A stretch of DNA of 64,000 nucleotides from positions 238,501-302,500 of the forward strand of contig JACEFZ010017451.1 of assembly GCA_014155875.1 (NCBI GenBank). The letters run 5' to 3'. Within the stretch, counting starts at the first letter, position 1. Every line of letters begins with the position of its first letter. Source of the stretch: Cepaea nemoralis (Eukaryota; Mollusca; Gastropoda; Stylommatophora; Helicidae). Shown here one piece after another: positions 11,301 to 26,300 of the stretch. A model generated the notes under the pieces. The model worked only from the letters and a program-made list of their open reading frames with translations. It was not told where the DNA came from and made no database searches. A program made the position numbers and the translations under genes.

Positions 11301-14300
11301 GCCCTTCAGTGTTCCGTCTCTCCCCACAGAAGCCAAAGGGTATAGATGCTAATTGTCTTCTTCTTCTTACTTTGTGTTCATCTAGGAGTGTTTTTTCAGA
11401 TGTGATTGCAGTGTGTCTCGTTAGGCACCATTGGGTCGAAACCCTTAGGTCAACACATCCAACTTTTAGCGTGCATCTTTGACCAGGTTAGCATTCCTGG
11501 GAGACTCTCACTTTTGTGATACCGTCCACCTCCCATTTAAAGGGTTTAAAGTGTACTCATTCCAATTACGGGGCCTCGATAGAGTCCCGTATTGTTATTT
11601 TTCGTCACTACCTCCCCGTGCCGGGAGTGGGTAAGTTGCGCGCCTGCTGTCCTTCCTTGGATGTGGTAGCCATTTCTCATGCTCCCTCTCTGGAATCGAA
11701 CCCTGATTCCCCGTTACCCGTTACAAACATGGTAGGCATGTCACGTACCATCGACATTTGATAGGGCAGACATTTGAAAGATGTGTCGCCGGCACGTAAG
11801 GCCATGCGATCAGCACAAAGTTATCCAGAGTCACCAGTGGGAACGCCGCGCCCCGTGAAGGGCAACGACGATTGGTTTTGAACTAATAAAAGCGCTCTTT
11901 CCGCGAGGGTCAGAGCTTGGTAAGCATGTATTAGCTCTAGAATTGCCAGTTTCCAAGTAGGATTGTGTCATCTTAGGAACCTCGACTGATTTAATGAGCC
12001 ATTCGCGGTTTCACCGTGAGACAGTGTGAACTTAGACATGCATGGCTTAATCTTTGAGACAAACATATGACTACTGGCAGGATCAACCAGATATCTATCG
12101 GACAGACGGACTATTCACGCACACGCAGGCCAAGAGTAGCATCGCTAAAGCGCGCCCTCCCGGTACAAGGTGATACATGCAAAACCACTGGAAGCCTACC
12201 GACGAGCTTTCAAGCGATGCCGGCAGGACTGACCGAAAAGCTATACCAGCTTACTGACTGCAGGCCCACTACTCATCGAGAGAGAGTGGGCGCTTATCGA
12301 GACTTTGTCGAACGGTCGTACAAATTTCCTCTTTTGCCCGCTCAAACCACGACCCTGGCTGCACGATGCGGTTACATTCTCGAAACGCCTGCCTCGCTAA
12401 CTTGCGTTGGCTGGGAAGATCCCATTTTGGTGCACCTCACACAGCCATCCGAGACAACGAACGCTAGACGCGGGACTGATCTTGCGAACCAGACCAGCCC
12501 TCACGATGCTAATTGTCAATACTGGGTGTGCTTATGTATGCTTATAGCAGACATGATGTGGATTATGTCTTTACAGAAGTAGACATGATGTGGATTCTGT
12601 CTGACCACAGTAAACTTAAATTAGATTGTATGTTAGCATAAGTAAATATCACTTGGATTGTATGTTAACGTAAATAATCATAACTAGAAACTGTGCTATC
12701 AGAAGTAAACATCATGGTTCATTGTCCATGACTTGTCTGCACCAGGTTGAGAAGACGAGGCACGTGCTGCTGCTGAGGGAGAAACTAGCCGAGCACAACA
12801 AGGCATCAGAGCTCAGTAAACTGGACAAGGAGATCGTCAACAGACAAGCAAAGGTGTGTGCAAGGTTATTTTTGAAACGATGATGATGAATTATTATTCT
12901 TCTTCGGCAATGGCTGTTGCATCATTATCATCCTCTTTCTACTTAGTGATCGTCCTTTCCCCTTCTCCTTCTTGTCCTCTATTTTCATCTTCTTTCTTCA
13001 ATTTCACTTCCTCCTCTTCCTCCTACTTCTCTATTTCCTTTCCTTCTTCCTCCTCCTCTCCTTGAACTTTTTCAGTTCCTCTTCCTCCATCTCCCTCCAT
13101 TACTACATCCCTGAATAGGAAAGGAAAGACTAAACAAGACTGTAATATACCTCTACATCCCAGGGTAGAAGAGGAAAGACTATAAGGTACCTCTACTTCC
13201 CAGGGTAGCAGAGGAAAGACTAAATGAGACTATAAGGTACCTCTATATCCCAAGGTAGAAGAGAAAAGACTAAACAATACTGTAAGGTCCTCTACATCCA
13301 AGGGTAGAAGCCACAGTGGCAGCACGCTTGTCAGTCCACCTGGTGGTCATGGGTTCGGTTTTACATTGAGGCAGATTTTCCCATTGGGTAGCCATAAACA
13401 AAATGGGTCACAAGAAATGTCTTAGGAAGTAAGGGCAGCTGGCTTGATATTGACTACGTCATCCCTGAGTGCCAGTTTTTTTTTTTTTTTTTTTTTGCAT
13501 ATCCTTTACAGGACATCGCTGTCAACACCAGCATCTTTCAGCTGTATGTTGATTTCTTGGCAAGATTACGCTCAGTAGTTTGTCATTGCTTTCTGAGCGG
13601 CCGGCTGACATACCCCGTAAGTTACCGATGCGATTCGAACCACTGCTGATTCTCACCGTCATCACGTTACCCACAAGAGTATACGAGATTACGGAGAAAA
13701 GTCATAACCTCTAAGCCACGAAGCCGGCGAGTGGCAGTTGGCCTATACAAATATGAGGCTAGTGCCATATACCCAATAATTGCAAGACTGTAGAAGGGTC
13801 ATTTACTTGACTTTTACAGTACTTTTACAATACACGTCAAGGCGTGTAAGAGGGTCATGTACTAGAGTTTTAATCCCAGAGTAGATCAGGAGAGACAGCA
13901 AAAAATCCTTACAAAAAGATAAGGATGCAAATACTATGTAATATGTATGTATATATCTAAGGCCGGTGCTTTATGAGGTGAATGTGACATTGTGTATGCA
14001 ATCATGTCAAAATAAGACTATAATATAGCTATAAATCCTAGAGTAGAAGAGGACAGACTAGGCAAGACCGTGTTCACTGGGCAGAAGAGTGCTGAGTAAT
14101 CAAAGCTATCAAGTATATTTACATCTCATAACGGAAGAGAGAACACTCTGAACATAACTACAAGGGACTTGACACCTAGTAAAGGAGAGGAAACATTAAA
14201 CAAGCCCATACAGTACCCTAGACTTCAGTCCTCAGGTGTATCAGTAATCGGAAAGAAGACCATTAAGTATTTTTATGCCCCATGTCAATAGAAGAAAAAA

Positions 14301-17300
14301 AGACTGCATGTTAACCATAAAGTCCCTTTGCACCATAGGATAAAATAGTCTAAATAACTAATGACTGTATTGACTGTTACCTTTGTCTCACATTTAAGCT
14401 CAGTTGACATTTGACAATTGCAGGCAGAGAGTCAGCACTTGAGAGGCGACAAGCTGATAGATCACAAGTCAGATGAAAATCCAAAAGACTTTGATGTCAA
14501 AGAGAAGGTTGTAAAAATTTTCTGCCATGGTGAAAGTCTTGACCTCAAAACTGAAGAAGATCCGGAGAAGGAGCTGGCGGCCAAGTGCATCTGCTACATG
14601 TTGCAGGGCAGGCTGCCCCTGAAACCCCCGCCGGTCAAGGTTTGTTTTGACTGCTCGTCAACTATCTTTTTCTTTTATTTGTCCTGAAGCAATTTCCTGA
14701 TGTGGGGTTTGTAATGTGATGGGACTATCACATTTTGTGAATGCATGAAATAATAGTTAGCTAATTACTTAGCAGGATATGAGCCCAGGCTTTGAACCTT
14801 TGTCTGACCATGCTAATGACATTATCATCCCAGTTCCCTATCAACCATGTTAATGTGCCCACTAAACATCTTGTAACAGTTGAGTTGAGTTGAGCTAAGA
14901 ACCTACATCACTGCACTCAGGACATTCCCACATGTGCTCCGTCCCCTCTTTCAACAGCCAGCGAACAGTCACACTACTAATCGTTCCCACTGCTATCTGA
15001 TTGAAAGTTCCCCTAGTCTTCCCTCTCAGCTTTGAGATTCTTTCAGAACCCATGCCGATTCCTCGAAATCCCATTCTTTCCATATACAGGTTCTCAATCT
15101 GTTCCCTCACCTTCTGCACCTGATCCCACAGACGCCTGACCACCTCTCCCTTGTCGTTAGGTAGTCTACCACCAAGAGGTGCATCTCCTGCCAGCCTATC
15201 AGCCTACATCTTGTGACATTCATGATATTATTTCTCCTGACACACTGACCTGGGAAGTGCATAACTAGGTGTGACATGCCACCCTCGAAAGAGGAGCAGA
15301 GTAGAAGAAGAATATTATTTCTCCATCTGCCCGTCCTGTCATCATCATCATCATCATGAATATTACCATCATAATCAATGTCAGCATCATTATCATTATC
15401 ATCATTAACAGCATCATCAACAACATCATGATTATCAACAACATCATAATCATGATCAACAACAACACCATCAACAACATGATCATTATAAAAAAAACAT
15501 CAATAACAACATCATCATCAACATTGAAAACATCATCAACAGCATCATCATAAACATCAAGTATTACCACCCCTGGGCTGGTGGTGAAGCTTCCTGATCA
15601 TTCCATCTCATAGTTATCTGTCCCTGGGGAAAGAAGACCCAGTTCTATGGGGTAGAACATGGAGCAGTGACACTGATCCTCTTGTCATCCCAGTTGTCTG
15701 TCTTGTGCCGTTGTGCTGACTAGAAGAGTTTATCCTGTCTGTCAAGAGTGACCAATTGTCTGTCGGTGCTGTTTTCTGTAGCTGACTAGAAGAGTTTATC
15801 TGTCTGTTAAAGGTGACCAATTGTCTGTCTGGTGCTGTTTTCTGTAGCTGACTAGAAGAGTTTATCCTGTCTGTTAAGGGTGACCAATTGTCTGTCTGGT
15901 GCTGTTTTCTGTAGCTGACTGGAAGAGTTGATCTTGTCTGTCAAGGGTGACCAATTGTCTGTCTGCTGCTATTTTCTGTAGCTGACTAGAAGAGTTGATC
16001 CTGTCTGTCAAGAGTGACCAATTGTCTGTCTGGTGCCGTTTTCTGCTGACTAGAAGCGTTGATCTTGTCTGTTAAGGATGACCAATTGTCTGTCTGGTGC
16101 TGTTTTCTATAGCTGACTAGAAGAGTTGATCCTGTCTGTTAAGGGTGACCAATCACAATCTTTTTCTGAACTTTACTCAATCAGTGCCAGAGAATAATAT
16201 ATCATCTTCCATTTGAACAGAAGGATGATAAATTGCCATCCTGGGGTCATCATGTTATGGGTTTTGTTTCGTGGTATCTTCTGCAATTTCATCATTGGAT
16301 GGAAATGTACATGATAATATTTGTTCATTTGATTGTGTACCTTGTTTGGTCCACACCTACTTTTTGTTTGGCACTGAATTAGTTTTTAAAAAATAATTAC
16401 CTCGGACAAAACTACATTAAAGCAAGGGCAAGGACCTTTGTTACATGTTGTAAGACATATTGGTAAATATTTGGTTCTTACAAGAACCATTGGTTAACTA
16501 ATGATATCACACATCCCCCTGATCTTATAGGTACACTGGACAAAGTGATAGACTGGTGCATGAAGATACATCTTGTTATTAACCCAGAAAAGGCTTCTGT
16601 CTTGTGGTGCTCTCTGGACAATATTTATGTTATATTGACATCACATGAGAGAAGAGACGACTAAAAACAGGAAGTCTCATGTGCAAATTGTACACCTTAC
16701 ATATCATAAGATAAGTTGGAAATTGCAAAGAGCAGGCCACAAAACCACAGTCCTGACATAATTGTTGAGAAAGGAAATCCACTCAAGGGTCGTTAGAGCC
16801 TGTGACCTTGGACAGGATTTGTCTGGAGAAGTTAATTTATTTGTCTGGAGAAGTTAATTTGACACAAGTGACTTTTGAAGTGTGCAGACCAGGTGTGACA
16901 CAGTCCCTGCCCATGTTGTTGTTTAGTAGTTGTGCTTCCATATTTCCACTGAAAGCTGTTTTGTTGTTCTCTCTATGAGATTGTACTGCAGTTTCCATGG
17001 GTACACTTGCATTCTTACCCATGCATTTTTTGTTGTCTTCCCTTTTCATTTTCCTCTTGTTGTTCCTGTGAAGTGTTTCCATTGTTGTCCCTATGAAATT
17101 GTCTAGTTGTTTCTCCCATTAATTTGTCCCATTGTTTTCCCCATTAAAGAGTCTCATTGTTTTCTTCATTCAATTGTTCTTTTGTTAATCAACATTAAAT
17201 TGTTCCATTGTTTTCCCCAAATAAAATTATCCCTTTGATTTTCCCCTCCATTAAATTGTTCCATTGTTTTCCCCATTACTTTGTCCCAGTTTTCCCCCAT

Positions 17301-20300
17301 TAAATTGTCCCATTGTTTTGTGAATTAAATTGTCCTTGTGGTGTCGCCATTATATAATCCCATTGTTTTATGGATTAAATTGTCCTTTCATTTCCCGTGT
17401 TAACTTGTCCCATTGTTTTCCCCCATGAAATGCCGCCCTTGTGTCCTGGACTGACTACTATTGTAAAACTTCAGCTCATACATGAGGGTTTGACTGAGTT
17501 ATAAAGCTTCAGCTCTACATGAGGGTTTGACTACTGTTGTTAAGCTCCAGCTCATACATGAGGGTTTGACTACTGTTATAAAGCTTCAGCTTGTACACGA
17601 GGGTTTGACTACTGTTGTTAAGCTCCAGCTCATACATGAGGGTTTGACTGAGTTATAAAGCTTCAGCTCTACATGAGGGTTTGACTACTGTTGTTAAGCT
17701 CCAGCTCATACATGAGGGTTTGACTGTGTTATAAAGCTTCAGCTCTACATGAGGGATTGACTGAGTTATAAAGCTTCAGCTCATACATGAGGGTTTGACT
17801 GAGTTATAAAGCTTCAGCTCGTACACGAGGGTTTGACTACTGTTGTTAAGCTCCTGCTAGTACATGAGGGTTTGACTACTGTTTGATCTGTCTTCCCCAG
17901 CAGGCAGACTCTTTACTCAGCTCCGCCACCTCGGAGGAGAGCGAGACCAGCTCCGACTCCCTGGGCACTAGCATCATCAGCTCGGTCAACTCTGACCTGG
18001 TCAAGTAAGTTTGTTGTTTCAGGGTCATGGGTTCAAATCTTGTATGCGTATAGCTTTTGATTTCTTCTTCTGGTCTGTGATCTAATACCTACTTATTCTT
18101 CTTGTTATTCTAGCCTTTGTTCTGTCATGTTTACATTGACAGACAAGTTCTTGTGATGTTGTCAACAGATTTCATGAGTTCCTCAGTTGAATGCACTCAG
18201 TGGCAAAGGGGTTATGGACGCAGTTTGTAATCCTGCATACCCGCGTTCGAAACACAGCTGCAGGCTATTTGGCAGCAGACCGATTTGTGTTGGTTTTTTT
18301 ATGAAATGGTATGTGTGCCAGTCTTTCAGAAAGCAATGGCAAACTACTGAACATAAACTTGCCAAGAGATCACAAGAGCAAACAATGCTGGTGTTGACTG
18401 CGACGTCTTGTAAACGATATGCATCTAACTTTTAACTCTTTTGAATGCAGAGCCATCTCACAAGTGTAGTCCATACACACTATTTATTAGTAGTGATGGA
18501 CTGAATTTTGCGTGTGAATTAGCTTTCCTAAGTAACAGTGTCCCTCGCCATCAGGCGAACCCACTCCAACTTCAGAGGTACTTGTAATTTACATCCCCAA
18601 GTCAAGGACGACAGGTCAACATTTTAGTCCAGCTGTCCGGTGTAGGGGTTGAACCACTTACATCAGCATCAGCACAACGGATGTTTAAGAACGCGTGTTC
18701 TTACCCATTCGACCGTGCTGACCTGCGTATTCCCTTCTGATCCCACATGAGCGTAGTGGTGAGTCACTCAGACCAAGCCTGTATATATGCTTGTCCAGTC
18801 TGCCCTGTCCACAGCCTCACCGCAATGACCTGTCCGAGAGAATGGTACTCATCTTTATTCTGCATAAGACTTGAGGGTTAAACCTGCATCAGACTTGAGA
18901 GTTAAACCTGCATCAGGACTCTCAGAGTTAAACCTACATCAGACTCTTAGAGTTAAACCTCCATCAGACTCTCAGAATTAAACCTGCATCAGACTCTCAG
19001 AGTTAAACCTGCATCAGACTCTCAGAGTTAAACCTGCATCAGACTTGAGGGTTAAACCTGCATCAGACTTGAGGGTTAAACCTGCATCAGACTTGAGGGT
19101 TAAACTTGCATCAGACTTGAGGGTTAAACCTGCATCAGACTTGAGGGTTAAACCTGTATCGGACTCTCAAAGTTAAACCTGCATCAGACTTGAGGGTTAA
19201 ACCTGCGTCGGACTCTCAGAGTTAAACCTGCATCGGACTCTCAGAGTTAAACCTGCATCAGACTCTCAGAATTAAACCTGGATCAGACTCTCAGAGTTAA
19301 ACCTGCATCGGACTCTCAGAGTTAAACCTGCATCGGACTCTCAGAGTTAAACCTGCATCAGACTCTCAGAATTAAACCTGCATCAGACTCTCAGAATTAA
19401 ACCTGGATCAGACTTGAGGGTTAAACCTGCATCAGACTTGAGGGTTAAACCTGCATCAGACTCTCAGAGTTAAACCTGCATCAGACTTGAGGATTAAACC
19501 TGCATCATACTTAAGAGTTAAATCTGTATCAGACTCTCAGAGTTAAACCTGCATCAGACTCTCAGAGTTAAACCTGCATCAGACTCTCAGAGTTAAACCA
19601 GCATCAGACTCTCAGAATTAAACCTGGATCAGACTCTCAGAGTTAAACTTGCATCAGACTCTCAGAGTTAAACCTGCATCGGACTCTCAGAGTTAAACCT
19701 GCATCAGACTCTCAGAATTAAACCTGCATCAGACTCTCAGAGTTAAACCTGCATCAGACTTGAGGGTTAAACCTGCATCGGACTCTCAGAGTTAAACCTG
19801 CATCAGACTTGAGGATTAAACCTGCATCATACTTAAGAGTTAAATCTGTATCAGACTTTCAGAGTTAAATCTGCATCAGACTTAAGAGTTAAACCTGCAT
19901 CAGACTCTTAGAGTTAAATCTGTATCAGACTCAGAGTTAAACCTGCATCAGACTCTCAGAGTTAAACCTGCATCAGACTCTCAGAGTTAAACCTGCATCA
20001 GACTCAGAATTAAACTTGCATCAGACTTGAGGGTTAAACCTGCATCAGACTTGAGAGTTAAACCTGCATCAGACTCTCAGAGTTAAACCTGCATCAGACT
20101 CTCAGAGTTAAACCTGCATCAGACTCTCAGAATTAAACCTGCATCAGACTTGAGGGTTAAACCTGCATCAGACTCTCAGAGTTAAACCTGCATCAGACTC
20201 TCAGAGTTAAACCTGCATCAGACTCTCAGAATTAAACCTGGATCAGACTTGAGGGTTAAACCTGCATCAGACTTTAGAGTTAAACCTGGATCAGACTTGA

Positions 20301-23300
20301 GAGTTAAACCTGGATCAGACTTGAGGGTTAAACCTGCATCAGACTTGAGGGTTAAACCTGCATCAGACTCTCAGAGTTAAACCTCACAGTCTCCCAGAGG
20401 ATGACAAATAGCAACAACAGCTTGCTCTCTGAAGGTATATGGTGCACACAAAGTTAGCCTCAGTATCACTGACATCAAGGCTGATATGGTGGTCACTTCT
20501 ATTGTTATCTTCTTTCATTCTCTCTATAATCATTGTTTTCTCTCCAGAGATCCATGTCCAATATCTTTCATCTGTTAGTTAGTTGCTTTTCCTTTGCGGA
20601 ACTTTGCAGCATTTATTGGCTGTTTGTGATTTACTAGACAATTTTACGAGGGGGCTTCACATGATAATCTTACATGTTTTGTTTTTATTTTTGATGAACA
20701 TATTCTGAAAGAGTGTAGAACAAATGTCTCATTTTTCAATGTAGTCACCACTGCGTTCAATGCAAGTCCTCCAACACCGTTAAGGGCTTGGATTCCCGCA
20801 AAAAAGAAAATTATCTTGCTTACATGTGTAACAACTCACGCACCACCTGCTGTACCTCTTCATCGGATCGAAAAGTTTTGAAACTTCCTACTCCACTCAT
20901 ACACTTGTTGAACTGACAGGCATGCATCACTATACTGGCCCTCATTCACCAAGGAATTTCTATAGGTTTCATTCCCTTCACTGATTAAAAAGAATGGATA
21001 ATACAACTCTTTGGTGTATGGCAAAAGTGGGGCGGTAATCTTTACACTGTCCTTATGATGTCACCGCGTTCATCTGCACCGTGATAATATGTATTTAACA
21101 CTCTTGACAACCTTAACAACAATATTGACAGGTTACAAGACAATGGCATAGTAATTGTAATTTCTATCACAATTTTAAGGTTTTTATTTGAAGCCCCCTT
21201 ACAATTCACTAGTTTGCCATTGCTTTCTGGACAGCCATTGTCTCATACTGAAGTCAATGCAGAGTATTCTGCTTCCAAATTTCAACAAACTGTTGACGCC
21301 CAAATGTTGCCATAGAAAGTATAATCATCATCCAGTGCCTTGCCGGCTGACGTGGGCAATCATGCCTCTCCACAAATTGCGATCTCCGACGCATGGATTA
21401 ATTAGTGTTTTGACTCCCTACCATGCCATGACACAAGCCTGTCAAGAATCTTCTCACACTGTCTTCCTCTATTTCTCTTTCTGCATATATGCATGAATTT
21501 TAATAGTTTTATTTAGCAGAATCTGGGAAAGTGAAGAAACATCAGCTGACTAGAAAGAAGGGTATTTGGTGGAGCGCCATAAGAAAGGGGACCTGCAGGG
21601 GAGAGAACATTATAGGGACCTCCGATGTTGTGTCACCACCTGGTGTTTGTCCGTCAAGAATGATGATGATCATTCATTTCATCCAGTGGGTTTGAAAGTT
21701 TGGAGCCATGAGTTTTAAGATGGCTGGTAAGGCCTATTTTGGCTCGAAATGTTCTTTGACAATGTGGGCAAAGAATGCTTAACGTTTCAGGAGAAGGATC
21801 TCCTGCATTTGGTTTTTTGTCTAGCCTTTTTTTTAAACAGCTCTTGCAGTCCTGTTTGCTTCACAAGAAACTACACCCTTGCGTAATGAAGTATGCCACG
21901 AATTTCGGTCTATGGCAGCAGTCTCCCAAGTGTCGTGATGAATTCCCAAAGCTTTTAGTGAGATCTTCAGGTCTTCTATTTGTGTCACCACCTACCTACT
22001 AGTTAACAGCACTGCTTGTTCTGTTGCAGGTCAATCCCAATCCAGGCCAGCAAGTCTTCAGACAGTCTCCTGGCCTCCTCACCATCTCCTTCCGGGGAGA
22101 CAGGCGATGGCAAGCTGTCACTGCCGGTCAAGACCATCAACCTGGATGCTCCCATGTTTGTGCCGGACATTGAAGAGATTCGACCTAGTCCCGTTGTGGC
22201 CAGAAGAGGGTACCTGAACTTCCTGGAGGATTACGCCAATGGCTGGATTAAAAAATGGGTTGTAAGTATTCAGAGATTCACATGTTCAGTTGATTCAATG
22301 TTTTTTGTAAATTCCCTACCAACATTCTCCTTCTCTTATTCTTCTTCTGCTTCTTCCATCTCTTCTCCCTCCTCTTCTTCTGCCTCCTCCTCTTCTTCTG
22401 TTTCTTCTGCCTCTGCCTCCTCTACGTCTTCTTTGTTTCTTCCTCTTCCTCTTCTTCTGCCTCCTCCTCCTCCTGTTTTTCACCTTCTGCTTCATCCTCC
22501 TCATCTTCTTCTTCTGCAGCTTCCTTCGTGACATCCACAACCTTCTGTCTTGTATACTGCCAATCTTATAGTCCATGTCGTGTGGTGTTGGTGATCATGT
22601 TTGTCCACACATTACTGTCTCCTGTACTGCCAGTCTTCTTATAGTCCATGTCTTGTGGCACACCACATGTTTGGCACCTTTCACAACTGAACTGAACTTC
22701 TGTGCCACCTTCCTAACAATGAAGGATTTGTGTTTTAATATTATTATATTTTCTAATTTCATGCTGTTCTTTAGATCTTTTTGTGTTGTTCCGTTTCTGA
22801 TGAAGGTTATTATAATCAAAATGTTGTTCGTTGTGGCATTGTATACTTATTTTTTTCCCCTGTTATTTATGTTCATAATTACGAAGTTTGTTGTAAGGTA
22901 TGTACACTGTCTCCGTGATAGTATCTCTCACTTTTTCACAGTAGTCTCACACATACCTAACTGTTTTTATTTCCTTTTATAAGGCTTAGTTTGGTTTGCA
23001 CTGAAGGACTTAGTTTGGTTTGCACTGAAGGACTTAGTTTGGTTTGCACTGAAGGACTTAGTTTGGTTTGCACTGAAGGACTTAGTTTGGTTTGCACTGA
23101 AGGACTTAGTTTGGTTTGCACTGAAGGACTTAGTTTGGTTTGCACTGAAGGACTTAGTTTGGTTTGCACGGAAGGACTAGTTTGGTTTGCACTGAAGGAC
23201 TTAGTTTGGTTTGCACTGAAGGACTTAGTTTGGTTTGCACTGAAGGACTTAGTTTGGTTTGCACTGAAGGACTTAGTTTGGTTTGGGCCAAAGTCATCTA

Positions 23301-26300
23301 TCACACTATGTCTGTGCACTCCACCAGGTTGTACGTCGGCCATACGTGTACATCTACAATGGTGAGAAAGACCCGGTCATTCGAAGCATCATCAACCTGG
23401 TCACATCCAACATTCAATACTCCGAGGATCAGCAGGCACAGCTGAAGGTCAGTGCTCAGTCATCCTCTGTTTGTTTGTTTGTTATTGACACCTGGTTCAA
23501 ACATTGGGACCCTCGCTGCAAATAATTAACATAAGTTATGATAGTATACAACTGCACACATCTCAAGTTATGACAGTATACAACTGCACACATCTCAAGT
23601 TATGACAGTATACAACTGCACACATCATCTCAAGTTATGACAGTATACACCTGCACACATCTCAAGTTATGACAGTATACAACTGCACACATCTCAATTT
23701 ATGACAGTATACAACTGCACACATCATCTCAAGTTATGACAGTATACAACTGCACACATCATCTCAAGTTATGACAGTATACAACTGCACACATCTTCTC
23801 ATGTTATGACAGTATACAACTGCACACATCATCTCATGTTATGACAGTATACAACTGCACACATCTCAAGTTATGACAGTATACAACTGCACACATCTCA
23901 AGTTATGACAGTATACAACTGCACACATCATCTCAAGTTATGACAGTATACAACTGCACACATCTCAAGTTATGACAGTATACAACTGCACACATCTCAA
24001 TTTATGACAGTATACAACTGCACACATCATCTCAAGTTATGACAGTATACAACTGCACACATCATCTCAAGTTATGACAGTATACAACTGCACACATCTT
24101 CTCATTTTATGACAGTATACAACTGCACACATCATCTCATGTTATGACAGTATACAACTGCACACATCTCAAGTTATGACAGTATACAACTGCACACATC
24201 TCAAGTTATGACAGTATATAACTGCACACATCATCCCATGTTATGACAGTATATAACTGCACACATCATCCCATGTTATGACAGTATACAACTGCACACA
24301 TCATTCCATGTTATGACAGTATACAACTGCACACATCTCAAGTTATGATTGTATACAACTGCACACATCTCAAGTTATGACAGTATACAACTGCACACAT
24401 CTCAAGTTATGACAGTATACAACTGCACACACCATCTCAAGTTATGACAGTATACAACTGCACACACCATCTCAAGTTATGACAGTATACAACTGCACAC
24501 ATCTCAAGTTATGACAGTATACAACTGCACACATCATCTCATGTTATGACAGTATACAACTGCACACATCTCAAGTTATGACAGTATACAACTGCACACA
24601 TCATCTCATGTAATGACAGTATACATCTGCACACATCATCTCAAGTTATGACAGTATACAACTGCACACATCTAAAGTTATGACAGTATACAACTGCACA
24701 CATCTCAAGTTATGACAGTATACAACTGCACACATCATCTCATGTTATGACAGTATACAACTGCACACACCATCTCAAGTTATGACAGTATACAACTGCA
24801 CACATCTCAAGTTATGACAGTATACAACTGCACACATCATCTCAAGTTATGACAGTATACTACTGCACACATCATCTCAAGTTATGACAGTATACAACTG
24901 CACACATCATCTCAAGTTATGACAGTATACAACTGCACACATCATCTCAAGTTATGACAGTATACAACTGCACACATCATCTCAAGTTATACAGTATACA
25001 ACTGCACACATCATCTCAAGTTATGACAGTATACAACTGCACACATCTCAAGTTATGACAGTATACAACTGCACACATCTCAAGTTATGACTATACAACT
25101 GCACACATCATCTCAAGATATGACAGTATACAACTGCACACATCATCTCAAGATATGACAGTATTCAACTGCACACATCTCAAGATATGACTGTAAACAA
25201 CTGCACACATCTCAAGATATGACTGTATACAACTGCACACATCATCTCATGTTGTGACAGTATACAACTGCACACATCATCTCAAGATATGACAGTATAC
25301 AACTGCACACATTATCTCATGTTATGACAGGAACAGCTGCACATAACATCTGAAATTATGACATACAACTGTACACATCTCAAGTTATAGAATAAAATGT
25401 ACACATCATCTCCTGTTATAACAGTAAACAACTACACAACACTTCTAGCTATGACAGTATACATCTTCTCAACATTAAATAGTTATGACAGAGTACAACT
25501 ACACAACATCTCGAGGTTAGTTATGACAGTACACAACTGCACACAGCATCACAAGTAATAACATTATACAACTGCACACATCTTCAATTCGACAGTTTCC
25601 AGCCACAAAATAATTGTCCAAGTACGTTGAACATGAGAGAAGAGAGACGTGAGATTGTAATGATGATGTGTTTCCGTCACCAGACACAGAATGCGTTCTC
25701 CGTGATGACCAAGCAACGCTGCTTCCTGCTACAGACCATTGACGACCGGGACTTCCATGACTGGCTGTACGCCATCAACCCACTCCTGGCTGGCCAGATT
25801 AGGTAACCCTGACATCTCCTTTGTGCAGTGTCTTTATAAGTCACTATCATTGAATGTAAGAAAGAGAGTGCTTAAGTGCTATATAGAGCTTGTTTTGCTA
25901 TATGGCAGTGAATCTTGGAATGTAAATGAACAAATTGGGAAGGAAGCAACAGAGATGTGGTTTCTCAGACAATTGTTTGAATTCCTTGGACTGCCAAATT
26001 AACTAACAACGATTGCCTGAAACAGGCTAATGAAACTAGAACATTACATGCAACAATAAAAAAAAGACTTTCTTTGGTCATGTGATGAGAAGAGAGGCAT
26101 TGGAGAACAAAGACTGAGGCGAAGAGAGGCATTGGAGAACATCGTGACAACTGGAAAGATCGAGGGGAAGAGAGGCAGAGGCAGACCAAGAGAAATGATG
26201 CTGGATGGATTGAGACGGTGGCATGGAGGAATATCATCAGCAGAGTTGATCCAGAATACCAAAGACCAAAATTTGTGGAGAGTCATGAACGCCTACACCA

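Larger units (their letters stand above)
11358..12504 (-). mobile_element. Chimeric retroposon: pre-rRNA 5' end fused to a retrotransposon 3' end
   Basis: Bounded by a perfect 13-bp direct repeat, gatgctaattgtc, at 11345-11357 and 12505-12517. Read on the minus strand: 12504-12094 is presumed 5' external transcribed spacer, 12093-11537 is the 5' end of 18S rRNA, and 11536-11358 is a retrotransposon 3' region ending in a (gaa)n-type tail (ttcttcttctt on plus). That 3' region is homologous to the retroposon at 9870-10019. The duplication plus the tail show insertion by target-primed reverse transcription. The fusion probably arose by template switching, or from a co-transcript of rDNA and an element inserted in it. 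Confidence 0.85.

Noticed and set aside
11330..11357. Candidate exon after tctctccccacag
   Set aside because: Exons c and d already join in phase with continuous KIF1A similarity, and the downstream frame runs into the rRNA chimera target site.
11516..11761. 81-codon open frame
   Set aside because: It is antisense to conserved 18S rRNA sequence.
12067..12582. 171-codon open frame over the ETS region
   Set aside because: It overlaps the start of the 18S fragment and presumed ETS on the opposite strand; no protein similarity was recognised.
15265..15570. Met/Ile/Asp-rich open frames
   Set aside because: ATC microsatellite translation.
22957..23443. Open frames of repeated LVCTEGLS or NQTKSFSA
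   Set aside because: Translation of the 24-bp repeat, open on both strands; only the last part (23328-23447) in the kinesin frame is coding.
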